Assembly: GCF_043197795.1 (NCBI RefSeq)
Contig: NZ_JBICTU010000021.1
Coordinates: 62,001-126,000, forward strand
DNA: 64,000 nucleotides
Reading direction: 5' to 3'
DNA from: Sphaerisporangium sp040649355
Lineage (GTDB): Bacteria; Actinomycetota; Actinomycetes; Streptosporangiales; Streptosporangiaceae
Below, in pieces: positions 51,472-59,608 of the stretch. The notes below the pieces were generated by a model, which was given only the letters and a program-made list of their open reading frames with translations, ran no database searches and was not told the DNA's origin. Position 1 is the first letter of the stretch. Every line of letters begins with the position of its first letter. Both the position numbers and the translations under genes were made by a program.

Positions 51472-52827
51472 ATGTCCCTCCCATGGGCCGCCGTGTGGCC
51501 TCGATCCATCCGGGGGCAGGTCACCCTTCTCGCGCTCGTGCTGGCGGGCCTCTTCCTGATCCCCCTGGGCCTCGCGGCCGACATGGTGATCAGGGGCGCG
51601 GTCGCCACCTCCATCTGGCGGGAGACCAGGGAGGCCGCCTCCCGGATCGTCGTGGCCTACCGGAACGCGACCCTGCTCAACCCCATCGCGCCCGGCCCCG
51701 GCGGCGTGGACGTCATCCAGGTGATCGGTCCAGGGGGCCACCTGCTGGCCGCGACGGCGAAGGCCGGCGGGGCGCCCCCGGTCAGCGACGTACGGCCCGA
51801 CCTCCCCGACCGGCTCGTGGACTTCACGACGTGCCCGAAGGCCTCCAGGGGCTGCTACCACGTGACGGCGACCCTGGCCGACGCCAGGCCCGGCTCACCG
51901 GTCGTGTACGCCGCGAAGCGCACCCCCGCGGTGCTGTCCACCCGCGTCCTGGACGTGGCCGTCGGCCTCCAGATAGCGGCCCTCACCGGCCTGATCGGCT
52001 GGATCGCCTGGAAGGGGGCCGACCGGGGGCTCCGCACGGTCGACAACATCCAGGCCGAACTGGCCCACATCACCGTGAGCGACCTGTCGCGCCGGGTCCA
52101 GGAGCCGCCGGGCGAGGACGAGATCTCCAACCTGGCGAGGACCGTCAACAGCACGCTCGCGCGCCTTGAGCACTCGGTCGAGCAGCAGCGGCGGTTCGCC
52201 GCCGACGCCTCCCACGAGCTGCGCACCCCGATCGCCGGGCTCCGCGCGCAACTGGAGGAGGCGCGGCTGCATCCCGGGGACACCGACCTTCCGAGCCTGG
52301 TGGACGGCGCCCTGCGCGACACCGACCGGGTGGAGGCCATCATCACCGACCTGCTGTTCATGGCGAGGCTCGGATCGAGCGGCCCTGCCGTGCAGGAGTG
52401 CGTCGACCTTGGCCACCTGGCGGCCGAGGAGATCGCCCGGCGGCCGGCGCAGGTGCCGGTCACCACCGACTTCAAGGAGGAGGTGGTCGTGCTCGGCGTG
52501 CGGACGCAGCTGTTCCGGGTGATCGGCAACCTGCTGGACAACGCGCGGCGCCACGCCTCCAGCATGATCAAGGTGGAGGTGAGCGGCGCGAACCGCACCG
52601 CCGTCCTCGCCGTCACCAACGACGGCGACCGCATCGCCGAGAAGGACCGGGAACGCGTCTTCCACCGTTTCGCCCGGCTCGACGAGTCGCGCAGCAGGGA
52701 CCGGGGCGGCACCGGCCTCGGGCTCGCCATCGCCCGCGACGTCGCCATCGCGCACGGCGGGACGCTGCACGTCGAGGACGTCCCCGAGGGCACCAGGTTC
52801 GTCCTGCGGCTGCCGATGATGGATTAG
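51472..52827 (+). CDS. Lone sensor histidine kinase
   Basis: The 451-residue protein has two transmembrane helices (about 17-38 and 160-180) around a short extracellular sensor with two cysteines, then HAMP, a HisKA domain with the phospho-acceptor in DASHELRTPIAG, and an ATPase domain (LLDNARRHA, GTGLGLAIARD). No response regulator gene adjoins it within the window. ATG 51472 is preferred to an in-frame TTG two codons upstream. It faces the nonulosonic-acid genes and is separated from them by about 150 bp. Confidence 0.9.
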   Translation: MSLPWAAVWPRSIRGQVTLLALVLAGLFLIPLGLAADMVIRGAVATSIWRETREAASRIVVAYRNATLLNPIAPGPGGVDVIQVIGPGGHLLAATAKAGGAPPVSDVRPDLPDRLVDFTTCPKASRGCYHVTATLADARPGSPVVYAAKRTPAVLSTRVLDVAVGLQIAALTGLIGWIAWKGADRGLRTVDNIQAELAHITVSDLSRRVQEPPGEDEISNLARTVNSTLARLEHSVEQQRRFAADASHELRTPIAGLRAQLEEARLHPGDTDLPSLVDGALRDTDRVEAIITDLLFMARLGSSGPAVQECVDLGHLAAEEIARRPAQVPVTTDFKEEVVVLGVRTQLFRVIGNLLDNARRHASSMIKVEVSGANRTAVLAVTNDGDRIAEKDRERVFHRFARLDESRSRDRGGTGLGLAIARDVAIAHGGTLHVEDVPEGTRFVLRLPMMD

Positions 52828-52973
52828 CGCCCTCGCCAAGAGTTAACAGGAGCGACGCTGGGCGTTCAGCTCAGGCTCCCCTTGAGGGACGGCACCGGTG
52901 GTTAGCGTGCGTGACACCTTACGAGCGTGTCGCCGCGACGACCGCTCGTCACGCCGCATATCGAGGAGTCACC

Positions 52974-55034
52974 TTGCGAGTCCTGGCCGTCGTCCCCGCC
53001 CGTGGTGGTTCTGCGGGCGTCCCGCTCAAGAACCTGGCCAAGGTCGGGGGCACGCCCCTGGTCGCCCGCGCGGTGGCTTCCTGCACGGGGACCGCGCTCA
53101 TCGACGAGGTCGTGGTCAGCACCGACCACGACGGGATCGCGGCCGTGGCCAGGGACGCGGGCGCCCGCGTCATCGAGCGTCCCGCCGAGCTGAGCGGCGC
53201 CACCGCCTCCAGCGAGTCGGCCCTGCTGCACGCGCTCGACCAGCTCGACGCCGACCCCGAGGTCGTCGTGCTCGTCCAGTGCACGAGCGCCTTCATCGAC
53301 GCCGCCGACCTGGACGCCGCGGTCGCCAAGGTCCTCGACGGGACGGCCGACGTCGTCTTCTCCGGCCTCGCGACCCACGAGTTCGTGTGGGCCGCCCGCG
53401 ACGGCGGCGTGAGCGGGATCAACCACGACCCGGCCCACCGGCCGCGCCGCCAGGACCGCGAGCCCGAGTACCGCGAGACCGGGGCCTTCTACGCCATCCG
53501 CACCGCCGGCCTGCGCGAGCACGGGCACCGCTTCTTCGGCACCGTCGCCGTCCAGCCCGTTCCCACCCGCCACGCCGTAGAGGTCGACACCCCCGAGGAC
53601 CTGGAGATCGTACGGGCGCTCGCGCCGTTCGTGGACCAGCCGGGGCCGCTCGACGTGGACGCGGTCATCACCGACTTCGACGGCGTGCACACCGACGACC
53701 TGGTCTACGTCGACCAGGACGGCCGCGAGTCGGTCGCCGTCAGCCGCTCCGACGGCCTCGGCGTCTCCCTGCTCAAGCGGTCGGGCGTGAAACTGCTGAT
53801 CCTCTCGACCGAGCGCAACCCGGTCGTGGCCGCCCGCGCCCGCAAGCTCGGCGTGCCGGTCCTGCAGGGGCTCGCCTCCAAGCACACCGCGCTGCGCGAC
53901 TGGCTGAGCATCGAGGGCCTGGACCCCGCCCGCGTGGCCTACGTCGGCAACGACGTCAACGACCTCGGCTGCATGGACCTGGTCGGCTGGCCGGTCACCG
54001 TGCCCGACGCCCACCCGCGCGTACGGGCCGCCGCCCGCATCGTGCTCGACCACCAGGGCGGCGCGGGCGCCGTACGCGAGCTGTGCGACCGCGTGCTCGC
54101 CTCGCGGCCCGTCGACGCCGAGCCCACGGCCGCGGGCCCGCGCGCCACGCTCCGGGTCAAGGGCGCCCCTGTGCGGATCGGCGAGTCGCTGGTGGGCCCC
54201 GGGCAGCCGGTGTACGTCATCGGCGAGATCGGCATCAACCACAACGGCGACCTGGACATCGCGCGCCGGCTCATCGACGTCGCCGCCGACGCCGGCTGCC
54301 AGGCCGTGAAGTTCCAGAAGCGCACCCCCGAGATCTGCGTGCCGGTCGAGCAGCGCGGCCAGATCCGCCAGACTCCGTGGGGCGAGATGACCTACATGGA
54401 GTACAAGATCCGGACCGAGTTCGGCCGCGACGAGTACACCCAGATCGCCAAGTACTGCGCCGAGCGGGGCATCGACTGGTTCGCCTCCCCGTGGGACGTG
54501 CCCTCGGTCGACTTCCTGGAGGACATGAACGTCGTCACGCACAAGGTCGCCTCGGCCAGCGTGACCGACCACGAGCTCCTGCGCCGGCTCGCCGCCACGA
54601 ACAAGCCGATCATCCTGTCGACCGGCATGTCGACGCTCGCGGAGATCGACGAGGCCGTCGAGATCCTCGGCACGTCCAGGCTCGTGATGATGCACGCCAC
54701 CTCCACCTACCCGCTGCCGCCGGAGGAGGCCAACCTCCGCACGATCATGACCCTCCAGGACCGGTACGGCGTCCCTGTCGGCTACTCCGGGCACGAGCGC
54801 GGCCTGCAGATCTCGCTGGCCGCCGTCACCCTCGGCGCGGTGACGGTGGAGCGGCACATCACGCTGGACCGCACCATGTGGGGTTCGGACCACGCGGCCT
54901 CCCTGGAGCCGAGCGGCCTGGAGCACCTGGTCAGGGACATCAGGATCATCGAGTCCGCTCTCGGTGACGGCGTCAAGCGGGTGTTCCCCGGCGAGGAGGC
55001 CCCCAAGGCCCGGCTGCGCCGCGTCACCGTCTGA
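52974..55034 (+). CDS. Trifunctional fusion: CMP-nonulosonate synthetase (NeuA), HAD phosphatase, nonulosonate synthase (NeuB)
   Basis: The 686-residue protein starts at a TTG after GAGGAG. Residues 1 to about 220 are an acylneuraminate cytidylyltransferase (VVPARGGSAGVPLKNL, VQCTSAF, YRETGAFYAI). Residues about 228-380 are a KDO8P-phosphatase-like HAD domain (ITDFDGVHTDD, GNDVNDLGCM). Residues about 400-686 are a NeuB TIM barrel (IGEIGINHNGD, AVKFQKRTPE, STGMSTLAEIDEAV, GYSGHERG, ERHITLD). The usual C-terminal SAF (antifreeze-like) domain of NeuB is missing. One chain could condense PEP with a sugar, remove a phosphate and activate the product with CTP. The exact nonulosonate (Kdn, Neu5Ac or other) is not determined. 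Confidence 0.92.
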   Translation: MRVLAVVPARGGSAGVPLKNLAKVGGTPLVARAVASCTGTALIDEVVVSTDHDGIAAVARDAGARVIERPAELSGATASSESALLHALDQLDADPEVVVLVQCTSAFIDAADLDAAVAKVLDGTADVVFSGLATHEFVWAARDGGVSGINHDPAHRPRRQDREPEYRETGAFYAIRTAGLREHGHRFFGTVAVQPVPTRHAVEVDTPEDLEIVRALAPFVDQPGPLDVDAVITDFDGVHTDDLVYVDQDGRESVAVSRSDGLGVSLLKRSGVKLLILSTERNPVVAARARKLGVPVLQGLASKHTALRDWLSIEGLDPARVAYVGNDVNDLGCMDLVGWPVTVPDAHPRVRAAARIVLDHQGGAGAVRELCDRVLASRPVDAEPTAAGPRATLRVKGAPVRIGESLVGPGQPVYVIGEIGINHNGDLDIARRLIDVAADAGCQAVKFQKRTPEICVPVEQRGQIRQTPWGEMTYMEYKIRTEFGRDEYTQIAKYCAERGIDWFASPWDVPSVDFLEDMNVVTHKVASASVTDHELLRRLAATNKPIILSTGMSTLAEIDEAVEILGTSRLVMMHATSTYPLPPEEANLRTIMTLQDRYGVPVGYSGHERGLQISLAAVTLGAVTVERHITLDRTMWGSDHAASLEPSGLEHLVRDIRIIESALGDGVKRVFPGEEAPKARLRRVTV

Positions 55035-55124
55035 CCCGAGCACACCCCCGTCCGCCGGAGGGCCTCGCACGAGGCCCGAGGGCCAGAGGAGAGTTCACGA
55101 ATTGACGCACGCTGGGGGGCGCCG

Positions 55125-56087
55125 GTGATCACGCTGTCCGTCGTGGTGCCGGTGCGGGACGCCGAGCCGTACATCGCCGACGCGCTCGCCTCGCTGCGGC
55201 GCAACGCCCGGCAGGACTTCGAGTTCATCGTCGTCGACGACGGGTCGGCGGACGCGACCCCGAGGATCGTCGAGGACTTCCGCGACGACCTGCCGGGCCT
55301 GACCGTGCTGCGCAACGCCTCGCCGGCGGGGCTGGCGGACGCCCGCAACCTCGGCGTCTCCCTCGCGTCCGGCCGGTACGTCACCTTCATGGACGGCGAC
55401 GACTGGCTGGCGCCGGGGTACCTGCCCCACCTGGTGGCCGCGATCGACGGCCTCGGCTGCGACTTCGTCCGGGTCGACCACGTCCAGGTGGAGGGGCGCA
55501 AGCGGGTCGTCCACCGGGCGCCGGAGGCCAGGCGGGGAGTGGTGCTCACGCCCAGGGACCGCATCCTGCCCGCCGGCGTCAAGACGATGGTGGACTACCC
55601 GTACGCCTGGGCGGGGATCTACCGGCGCGACCTCGGCGACCTGCTGGCCTTCCCCGGCCACCTGCACACCGCCGAGGACCGTCCCTGGATCTGGAGGCTG
55701 CACCGCGAGGCGCGCTCGTTCGCGGTGGTCTCGCTCGCCGGCGTCTTCTACCGGCGCATGGTGCCCTCGTCGCTGACCCAGATCGGCGACGAGCGGCAAC
55801 TGCATTTCTTCGACGCGTTCGAGCTGGTGTTCAAGCAGGTGGAGAACGAGCACGACCTGCTGCCCAAGGCCGTGCGCACCTTCTGCGCCCTGCTGGCGCA
55901 CCACCTGGAGCTCGGCGACCGCTTCTCCCCCGCGCTCCGCGCCCGCTTCGAGGCCAGGGCGCGGGACGTCCTCGCCGGCCTTCCGCCGGACCTGGTCGCG
56001 GAAGCGGGGCTGGAGCCCGAGCGCGCGGCACTGCTGCACCCGCTGCTTCCCCGGCACCTCCGAGAGCCCGAGGAGAGCTTCCCGTGA
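55125..56087 (+). CDS. GT2-family glycosyltransferase
   Basis: The 320-residue protein has a GT-A fold: ITLSVVVPVRDAEPYIADAL, VVDDGSADATPRI and MDGDDWLAPGYLPHL with the metal-binding DxD equivalent, then HTAEDRPWIWRL with the likely base. No membrane helix is evident. The GTG start follows GGGGGG. Its stop overlaps the GTG of the next gene (GTGA), so the two enzymes probably act in the same polymer pathway, adding a sugar to or beside the nonulosonate. Confidence 0.88.
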   Translation: MITLSVVVPVRDAEPYIADALASLRRNARQDFEFIVVDDGSADATPRIVEDFRDDLPGLTVLRNASPAGLADARNLGVSLASGRYVTFMDGDDWLAPGYLPHLVAAIDGLGCDFVRVDHVQVEGRKRVVHRAPEARRGVVLTPRDRILPAGVKTMVDYPYAWAGIYRRDLGDLLAFPGHLHTAEDRPWIWRLHREARSFAVVSLAGVFYRRMVPSSLTQIGDERQLHFFDAFELVFKQVENEHDLLPKAVRTFCALLAHHLELGDRFSPALRARFEARARDVLAGLPPDLVAEAGLEPERAALLHPLLPRHLREPEESFP

Positions 56088-57358
56088 CCCAGGTCTTCTA
56101 CAGCTCGACGCTCTTCGGGGCGATGACGCTCGCCGCGGCGATGGACGCCGGCAGGTTCGGTCCCCACTCGGGGCGCAGGATCCTGCTGGTGTCCAACAAC
56201 GCCGCCATCCCGGAGGTCACCCCGTCCCTGGACGAGGCTCCGGGCTTCGCGGCGCTCCGCGGGCGCTTCGACGAGGTCTGGTCCTGGAACGACATCGTGG
56301 CGCCGCTGCACCCTTCCGACTGGAAGGCCCGCGTCATCGAGGTGCCCATGCTCGGGCGCCTGCTGAGCTCGCACCTGTCGCTGGGCGACGGGCCCGCCGA
56401 ACTGGTCCTGGAGTCCGTCGCGGTCCCCCCGTCGAGGACGGTGGCGGCGCTCATCCGGGACTGCCCGATCACGGTGTACTCCGACGGGCTGATGAGCTAC
56501 GGGCCGACCCGCGACCCGCTGCCGCAGGAGACCTCCGGAAGGATCACCCGGCTGCTCCACCTCGACCTGGTGCCCGGCCTCGTCCCGTTGCTGCTGCGGG
56601 AGGCCGGCGTCGCGCCCGACCCGCTGCCCGACGCGGCTTTCCGGGGAGTCCTTGACGCGATGCCCGCGCCGGACGGCCTTTCCGGCGACGCGATGATCCT
56701 CGGCCAGTACCTGTCGGCCCTGGAGATCGTCACCCCCGAGGAGGAGGCGGAGCTCCACGCCGCCATGCTGCGCGCCCTGGCCGCGCGCGGGCACCGGAAG
56801 GTCCTGTTCAAACCGCACCCGGCGGCGGGGCGCCGGCACGCCCAGCGGCTCCGCGCGGTGGCGGGCGAGCTCGGCGTGGAGCTGAGCGTGGCCGGGGAGA
56901 CCGTCCCGGCGGAGGTCTGCTTCCAGGCCCTGCGGCCCGAGCTGGTGGTCGGCTGCTTCTCCACCGCTCTGATGACCGCGCACCGGCTGTTCGGCATCCC
57001 CGTCGCCACGATGGGCTGCGACACGGTGCTCGAACGGCTCGCTCCGTACGAGAACAGCAACCGGATCCCGGTCACGATCGTCGACGCCACCGTGCCCCGT
57101 CTCGCCCCCGACGGGTCGATCACCGACCCGCCGGAGGCCGACCTCCCCGGACTGGTCGAGGCGGTGGGCTATTGCATGCAGAACGAGGCGTACCCGGCGC
57201 TGCGCGAGCCGGCCGCCCGCTACATCGACACCCACGGCGCCCAGGCCCGCTACTTCAAGAACCGCCGCCTGGCCTCCGTCGGCCTCATCCCCACCCCCGA
57301 ACCCCCCACCAAGGCCAAGGGCCTCACCACCCGCCTCCGCCGCGCCCTCACCCGCTGA
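56084..57358 (+). CDS. Polysialyltransferase-like glycosyltransferase
   Basis: The 424-residue protein resembles the alpha-2,8-polysialyltransferase (POLYST) family: an N-terminal GT-B-like domain, then KVLFKPHPAAGRRHAQRL with the His-Pro motif and ELVVGCFSTALMTAHRLFG, the CMP-sugar-binding SxSSALL-type segment. It probably transfers CMP-activated nonulosonic acid to the growing polymer. It follows the fused NeuA/NeuB gene and the GT2 gene. The last about 30 codons recur downstream as a decayed copy at about 59150-59245. Confidence 0.8.
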   Translation: MTQVFYSSTLFGAMTLAAAMDAGRFGPHSGRRILLVSNNAAIPEVTPSLDEAPGFAALRGRFDEVWSWNDIVAPLHPSDWKARVIEVPMLGRLLSSHLSLGDGPAELVLESVAVPPSRTVAALIRDCPITVYSDGLMSYGPTRDPLPQETSGRITRLLHLDLVPGLVPLLLREAGVAPDPLPDAAFRGVLDAMPAPDGLSGDAMILGQYLSALEIVTPEEEAELHAAMLRALAARGHRKVLFKPHPAAGRRHAQRLRAVAGELGVELSVAGETVPAEVCFQALRPELVVGCFSTALMTAHRLFGIPVATMGCDTVLERLAPYENSNRIPVTIVDATVPRLAPDGSITDPPEADLPGLVEAVGYCMQNEAYPALREPAARYIDTHGAQARYFKNRRLASVGLIPTPEPPTKAKGLTTRLRRALTR

Positions 57359-57493
57359 CCGGTACGGCCCCGCGATCGATCGGCGGGCCGGATGACAGGC
57401 CGTACGACCTCACGCTCGCCCTAAACCGTGGCCGCAAGCCGACGCCAAGCCATGTTAAGTCGGTTCCAACCAGCCATGGTGATCCTTGTCGGC

Positions 57494-58051
57494 ATGAATC
57501 CACTTAAGAGCCTCCTTCGGGTCGTCGCGGGGGCGGTCCTCGCGATGCCCCTCGTGGCCACCGCCTCCGTCGCCTCCGCCTCCTCGGTGGAGGCCGCCCC
57601 GTATGTTCGGGTCATCATCAACTCGATCACCATCTGGCGTACACAGGAGAGCGGTGCTGACGAAATCTTCGTCAAGGTCGGCGGCCCCAGCATCGTGCCG
57701 CCCTTGAACGTGACCTACCGTGTCTGGCCGAGAGCCGAGGGCTCGATCTCGTCGGTCCAGTCGGGCTCCTGCGTGAGCTTCCTCGCCTCCCCTTGCCCCT
57801 CAGGTGTGCGCGCCTACTACATGAGGGACGCGGGTCCGGCACAGCCCGTTTTCAGGTCCTCTGGCAGGATCACCGTCAACATCCGGGAAGAGGACGCCTT
57901 GTTCTCGGACGATGACGTCTTGCTCGAGTCCTTCAACATCAGCCCGGCGACCAGCAACGCCACTTACATGTTCCGGCCGAACGCGGGCAGCCAGAGCGGC
58001 CCTGACTACCAGATCAATCTCACGGTGGTTCCCAGCACCACGCCGTTCTGA
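57494..58051 (+). CDS. Small secreted protein of unknown family, duplicate copy 1
   Basis: The 185-residue protein has a Sec signal peptide (LLRVVAGAVLAMPLVATASV, cleaved near SSVEA) and a mature domain of about 150 residues with two cysteines eight residues apart (CVSFLASPC) and many beta-strand-like segments. I do not recognise the family. It is not a fragment: copy 2 has the same length and ends identically (VVPSTTPF). The signal peptide is nearly identical to copy 2, while 29 mature residues differ. A long perfect hairpin follows. It sits between polymer-synthesis genes and a secreted protease. Confidence 0.8.
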   Translation: MNPLKSLLRVVAGAVLAMPLVATASVASASSVEAAPYVRVIINSITIWRTQESGADEIFVKVGGPSIVPPLNVTYRVWPRAEGSISSVQSGSCVSFLASPCPSGVRAYYMRDAGPAQPVFRSSGRITVNIREEDALFSDDDVLLESFNISPATSNATYMFRPNAGSQSGPDYQINLTVVPSTTPF

Positions 58052-58167
58052 CCCCACCGCCAAGACTCGGGGCTTGGCGACGGAACGCAGACCACGTCCG
58101 GGCGGCACGCACACGCGGAAAAGCCCGCCGCCGCGGGAGCAGACCCCCTCGGCGAAGTAGATCGAAC

Positions 58168-58207
58168 CGGCGGCTCCATGATCACGCCCGTGATCATGGA
58201 GCCGCCG
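58168..58207 (+). terminator. Perfect 18-bp hairpin with four-base loop, copy 1
   Basis: CGGCGGCTCCATGATCAC (58168-58185) pairs fully with GTGATCATGGAGCCGCCG (58190-58207) around the loop GCCC. No U tract follows, as is common for actinomycete terminators. It lies about 115 bp after the copy 1 stop. A U-A pair in this stem is replaced by C-G in copy 2. Confidence 0.8.
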
Positions 58208-58389
58208 CCCACCGCGCCCTCACCCGCTGACCGGTGACAGAGACAGCAGGATCGGTACGGCGCCTGCGATCGACCGGCGTGCCGGAAGAGCACGGCCCGA
58301 CGATCTCACGCTCGCCCGAACCCGTGGCCGAAAGCCGTCTCCTAGTCATTGTCAAGTTAGTTCCAACCGGCCGCGGTGATCCTTTTCGC

Positions 58390-58947
58390 ATGAACCCACT
58401 CAAGAGCCTTTTCCGGGTCGTCGCGGGGGCGGTCCTCGCGATGCCCCTCGTGGCCACCGCCTCCGTCGCCTCCGCCTCCTCGGTGGAGGCCGCCCCGTAT
58501 GTTCGGGTCATCATCAACTCGATCACCATCTGGCGGACACAGGAGAGCGGTGGTGACCATATCTTCGTCAAGGTCGGCGGCCCCAGCCTCGTGCCGCCCT
58601 TGAACACGACCTACCGTGTCTGGCCGAGAACGGATTGGTCGGTCTCGTCGGTCGAGTCGGGCTACTGCATGAGCTTCCTCTACTCCCCTTGCCCGTCAGG
58701 TGTGCGCGTCTACAACATGAGGGACGAAGCTCCGTACCAGCCCGTGTTCAGGTCCACTGGCAGGATCACCGTCAACATCCGGGAAGACGACCCCATACTC
58801 TCGGACGACGACCTCTTGCTCGAGTCCTTCCCCATCAGCCCGGCGACCGGCGACGCCACTTACATGTTCCGGCCGAACGCGGCCAGCCAGAGCGGCCCTG
58901 ACTACCAGATCGATCTCAAGGTGGTTCCCAGCACCACGCCGTTCTGA
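58390..58947 (+). CDS. Small secreted protein of unknown family, duplicate copy 2
   Basis: The 185-residue protein is the paralogue of copy 1, with the same signal peptide, the same two cysteines (CMSFLYSPC) and the same C-terminus. By codon comparison of the mature part, 29 codons differ by replacement and four are synonymous. The upstream 150 bp is also a recognisable but more diverged copy. No function can be assigned; secretion and rapid divergence suggest an interaction surface under changing selection. Confidence 0.8.
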   Translation: MNPLKSLFRVVAGAVLAMPLVATASVASASSVEAAPYVRVIINSITIWRTQESGGDHIFVKVGGPSLVPPLNTTYRVWPRTDWSVSSVESGYCMSFLYSPCPSGVRVYNMRDEAPYQPVFRSTGRITVNIREDDPILSDDDLLLESFPISPATGDATYMFRPNAASQSGPDYQIDLKVVPSTTPF

Positions 58948-59064
58948 CCCCACCGCCACGACTCGGGGCTTGGCGACGGAACGCAGACCACGTCCGGGCG
59001 GCACGCACACGCGGAAAAGCCCGCCGCCGCGGGAGCAGACCCCCATCGGCGAAGTAGATCGAAC

Positions 59065-59104
59065 CGGCGGCCCCATGATCACGCCCGTGATCATGGGGCC
59101 GCCG
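59065..59104 (+). terminator. Perfect 18-bp hairpin with four-base loop, copy 2
   Basis: CGGCGGCCCCATGATCAC (59065-59082) pairs fully with GTGATCATGGGGCCGCCG (59087-59104) around GCCC. Compared with copy 1, one base changed on each arm so that pairing is kept. It lies about 115 bp after the copy 2 stop. Confidence 0.8.
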
Positions 59105-59250
59105 TCGTCATGGACGTGCCCACCGTCGCGGCGCTTCAGGGAGTTTTCCATCGCCGGCCGGCCTCCGTCGGCCTGATCCCCACCCCCGAGCCCCCAGCCA
59201 AAGACAAGGGCCTCACCACCCGCCTCCACCGCGCCCTCACCGGCCGACCG

Positions 59251-59608
59251 GCGACATTTCCCTCCGTCCGAAGCCGCAGAGCACAGGGGCATGTCTCGCC
59301 TTTTGAGAAAGGCCGTGGACCGGCTCGCTCGGACGTGATAGGTGCGTACACGGCCGCCATGGCTCACGCCTGTGAGCTGGAGGTTTCCCACCGGTGAATG
59401 CTTTGTTCGGCGTCGAGGTTCCATTATTTGCGTTTACTGGAATTATCACACGAGGCTACAAATCACCCGATTGGGTCGTTTGAATGCGTTGCCGTCACGG
59501 GTTTTTGTGATAAATCTTACAATCAGTCGGACTTGCGTGTTTATGATGTGATCATTACCGATGAGTCGCCCTCTAGGGCGTATCCGCACCCGATCGGAGT
59601 TCATCGGA
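59251..59608. other. AT-rich intergenic region upstream of the secreted metalloprotease gene
   Basis: About 360 bp without a recognisable gene. Positions about 59400-59560 are strikingly AT-rich for this genome (TTATTTGCGTTTACTGG, TTTTTGTGATAAATCTTAC). TATCACA near 59447 and TGTGATA near 59506 form inverted half-sites. The stretch probably contains the promoter and regulator sites of the protease gene, or is foreign DNA left by a rearrangement. Confidence 0.5.

Larger units (their letters stand above)
57337..59250 (+). repeat. Tandem duplication of an about 0.87-kb unit with a third partial copy of its boundary
   Basis: Unit 1 runs from about 57337 (end of the polysialyltransferase gene, CGCCCTCACCCGCTGACCGG) through a small secreted-protein gene to a hairpin near 58207; unit 2 starts at about 58211 with the same boundary sequence and ends near 59104. 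A third, decayed copy of the boundary with about 30 codons of the polysialyltransferase 3' end (ASVGLIPTPEPPAKDKGLTT) lies at about 59150-59245. The downstream non-coding parts of both units are nearly identical. Confidence 0.88.
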
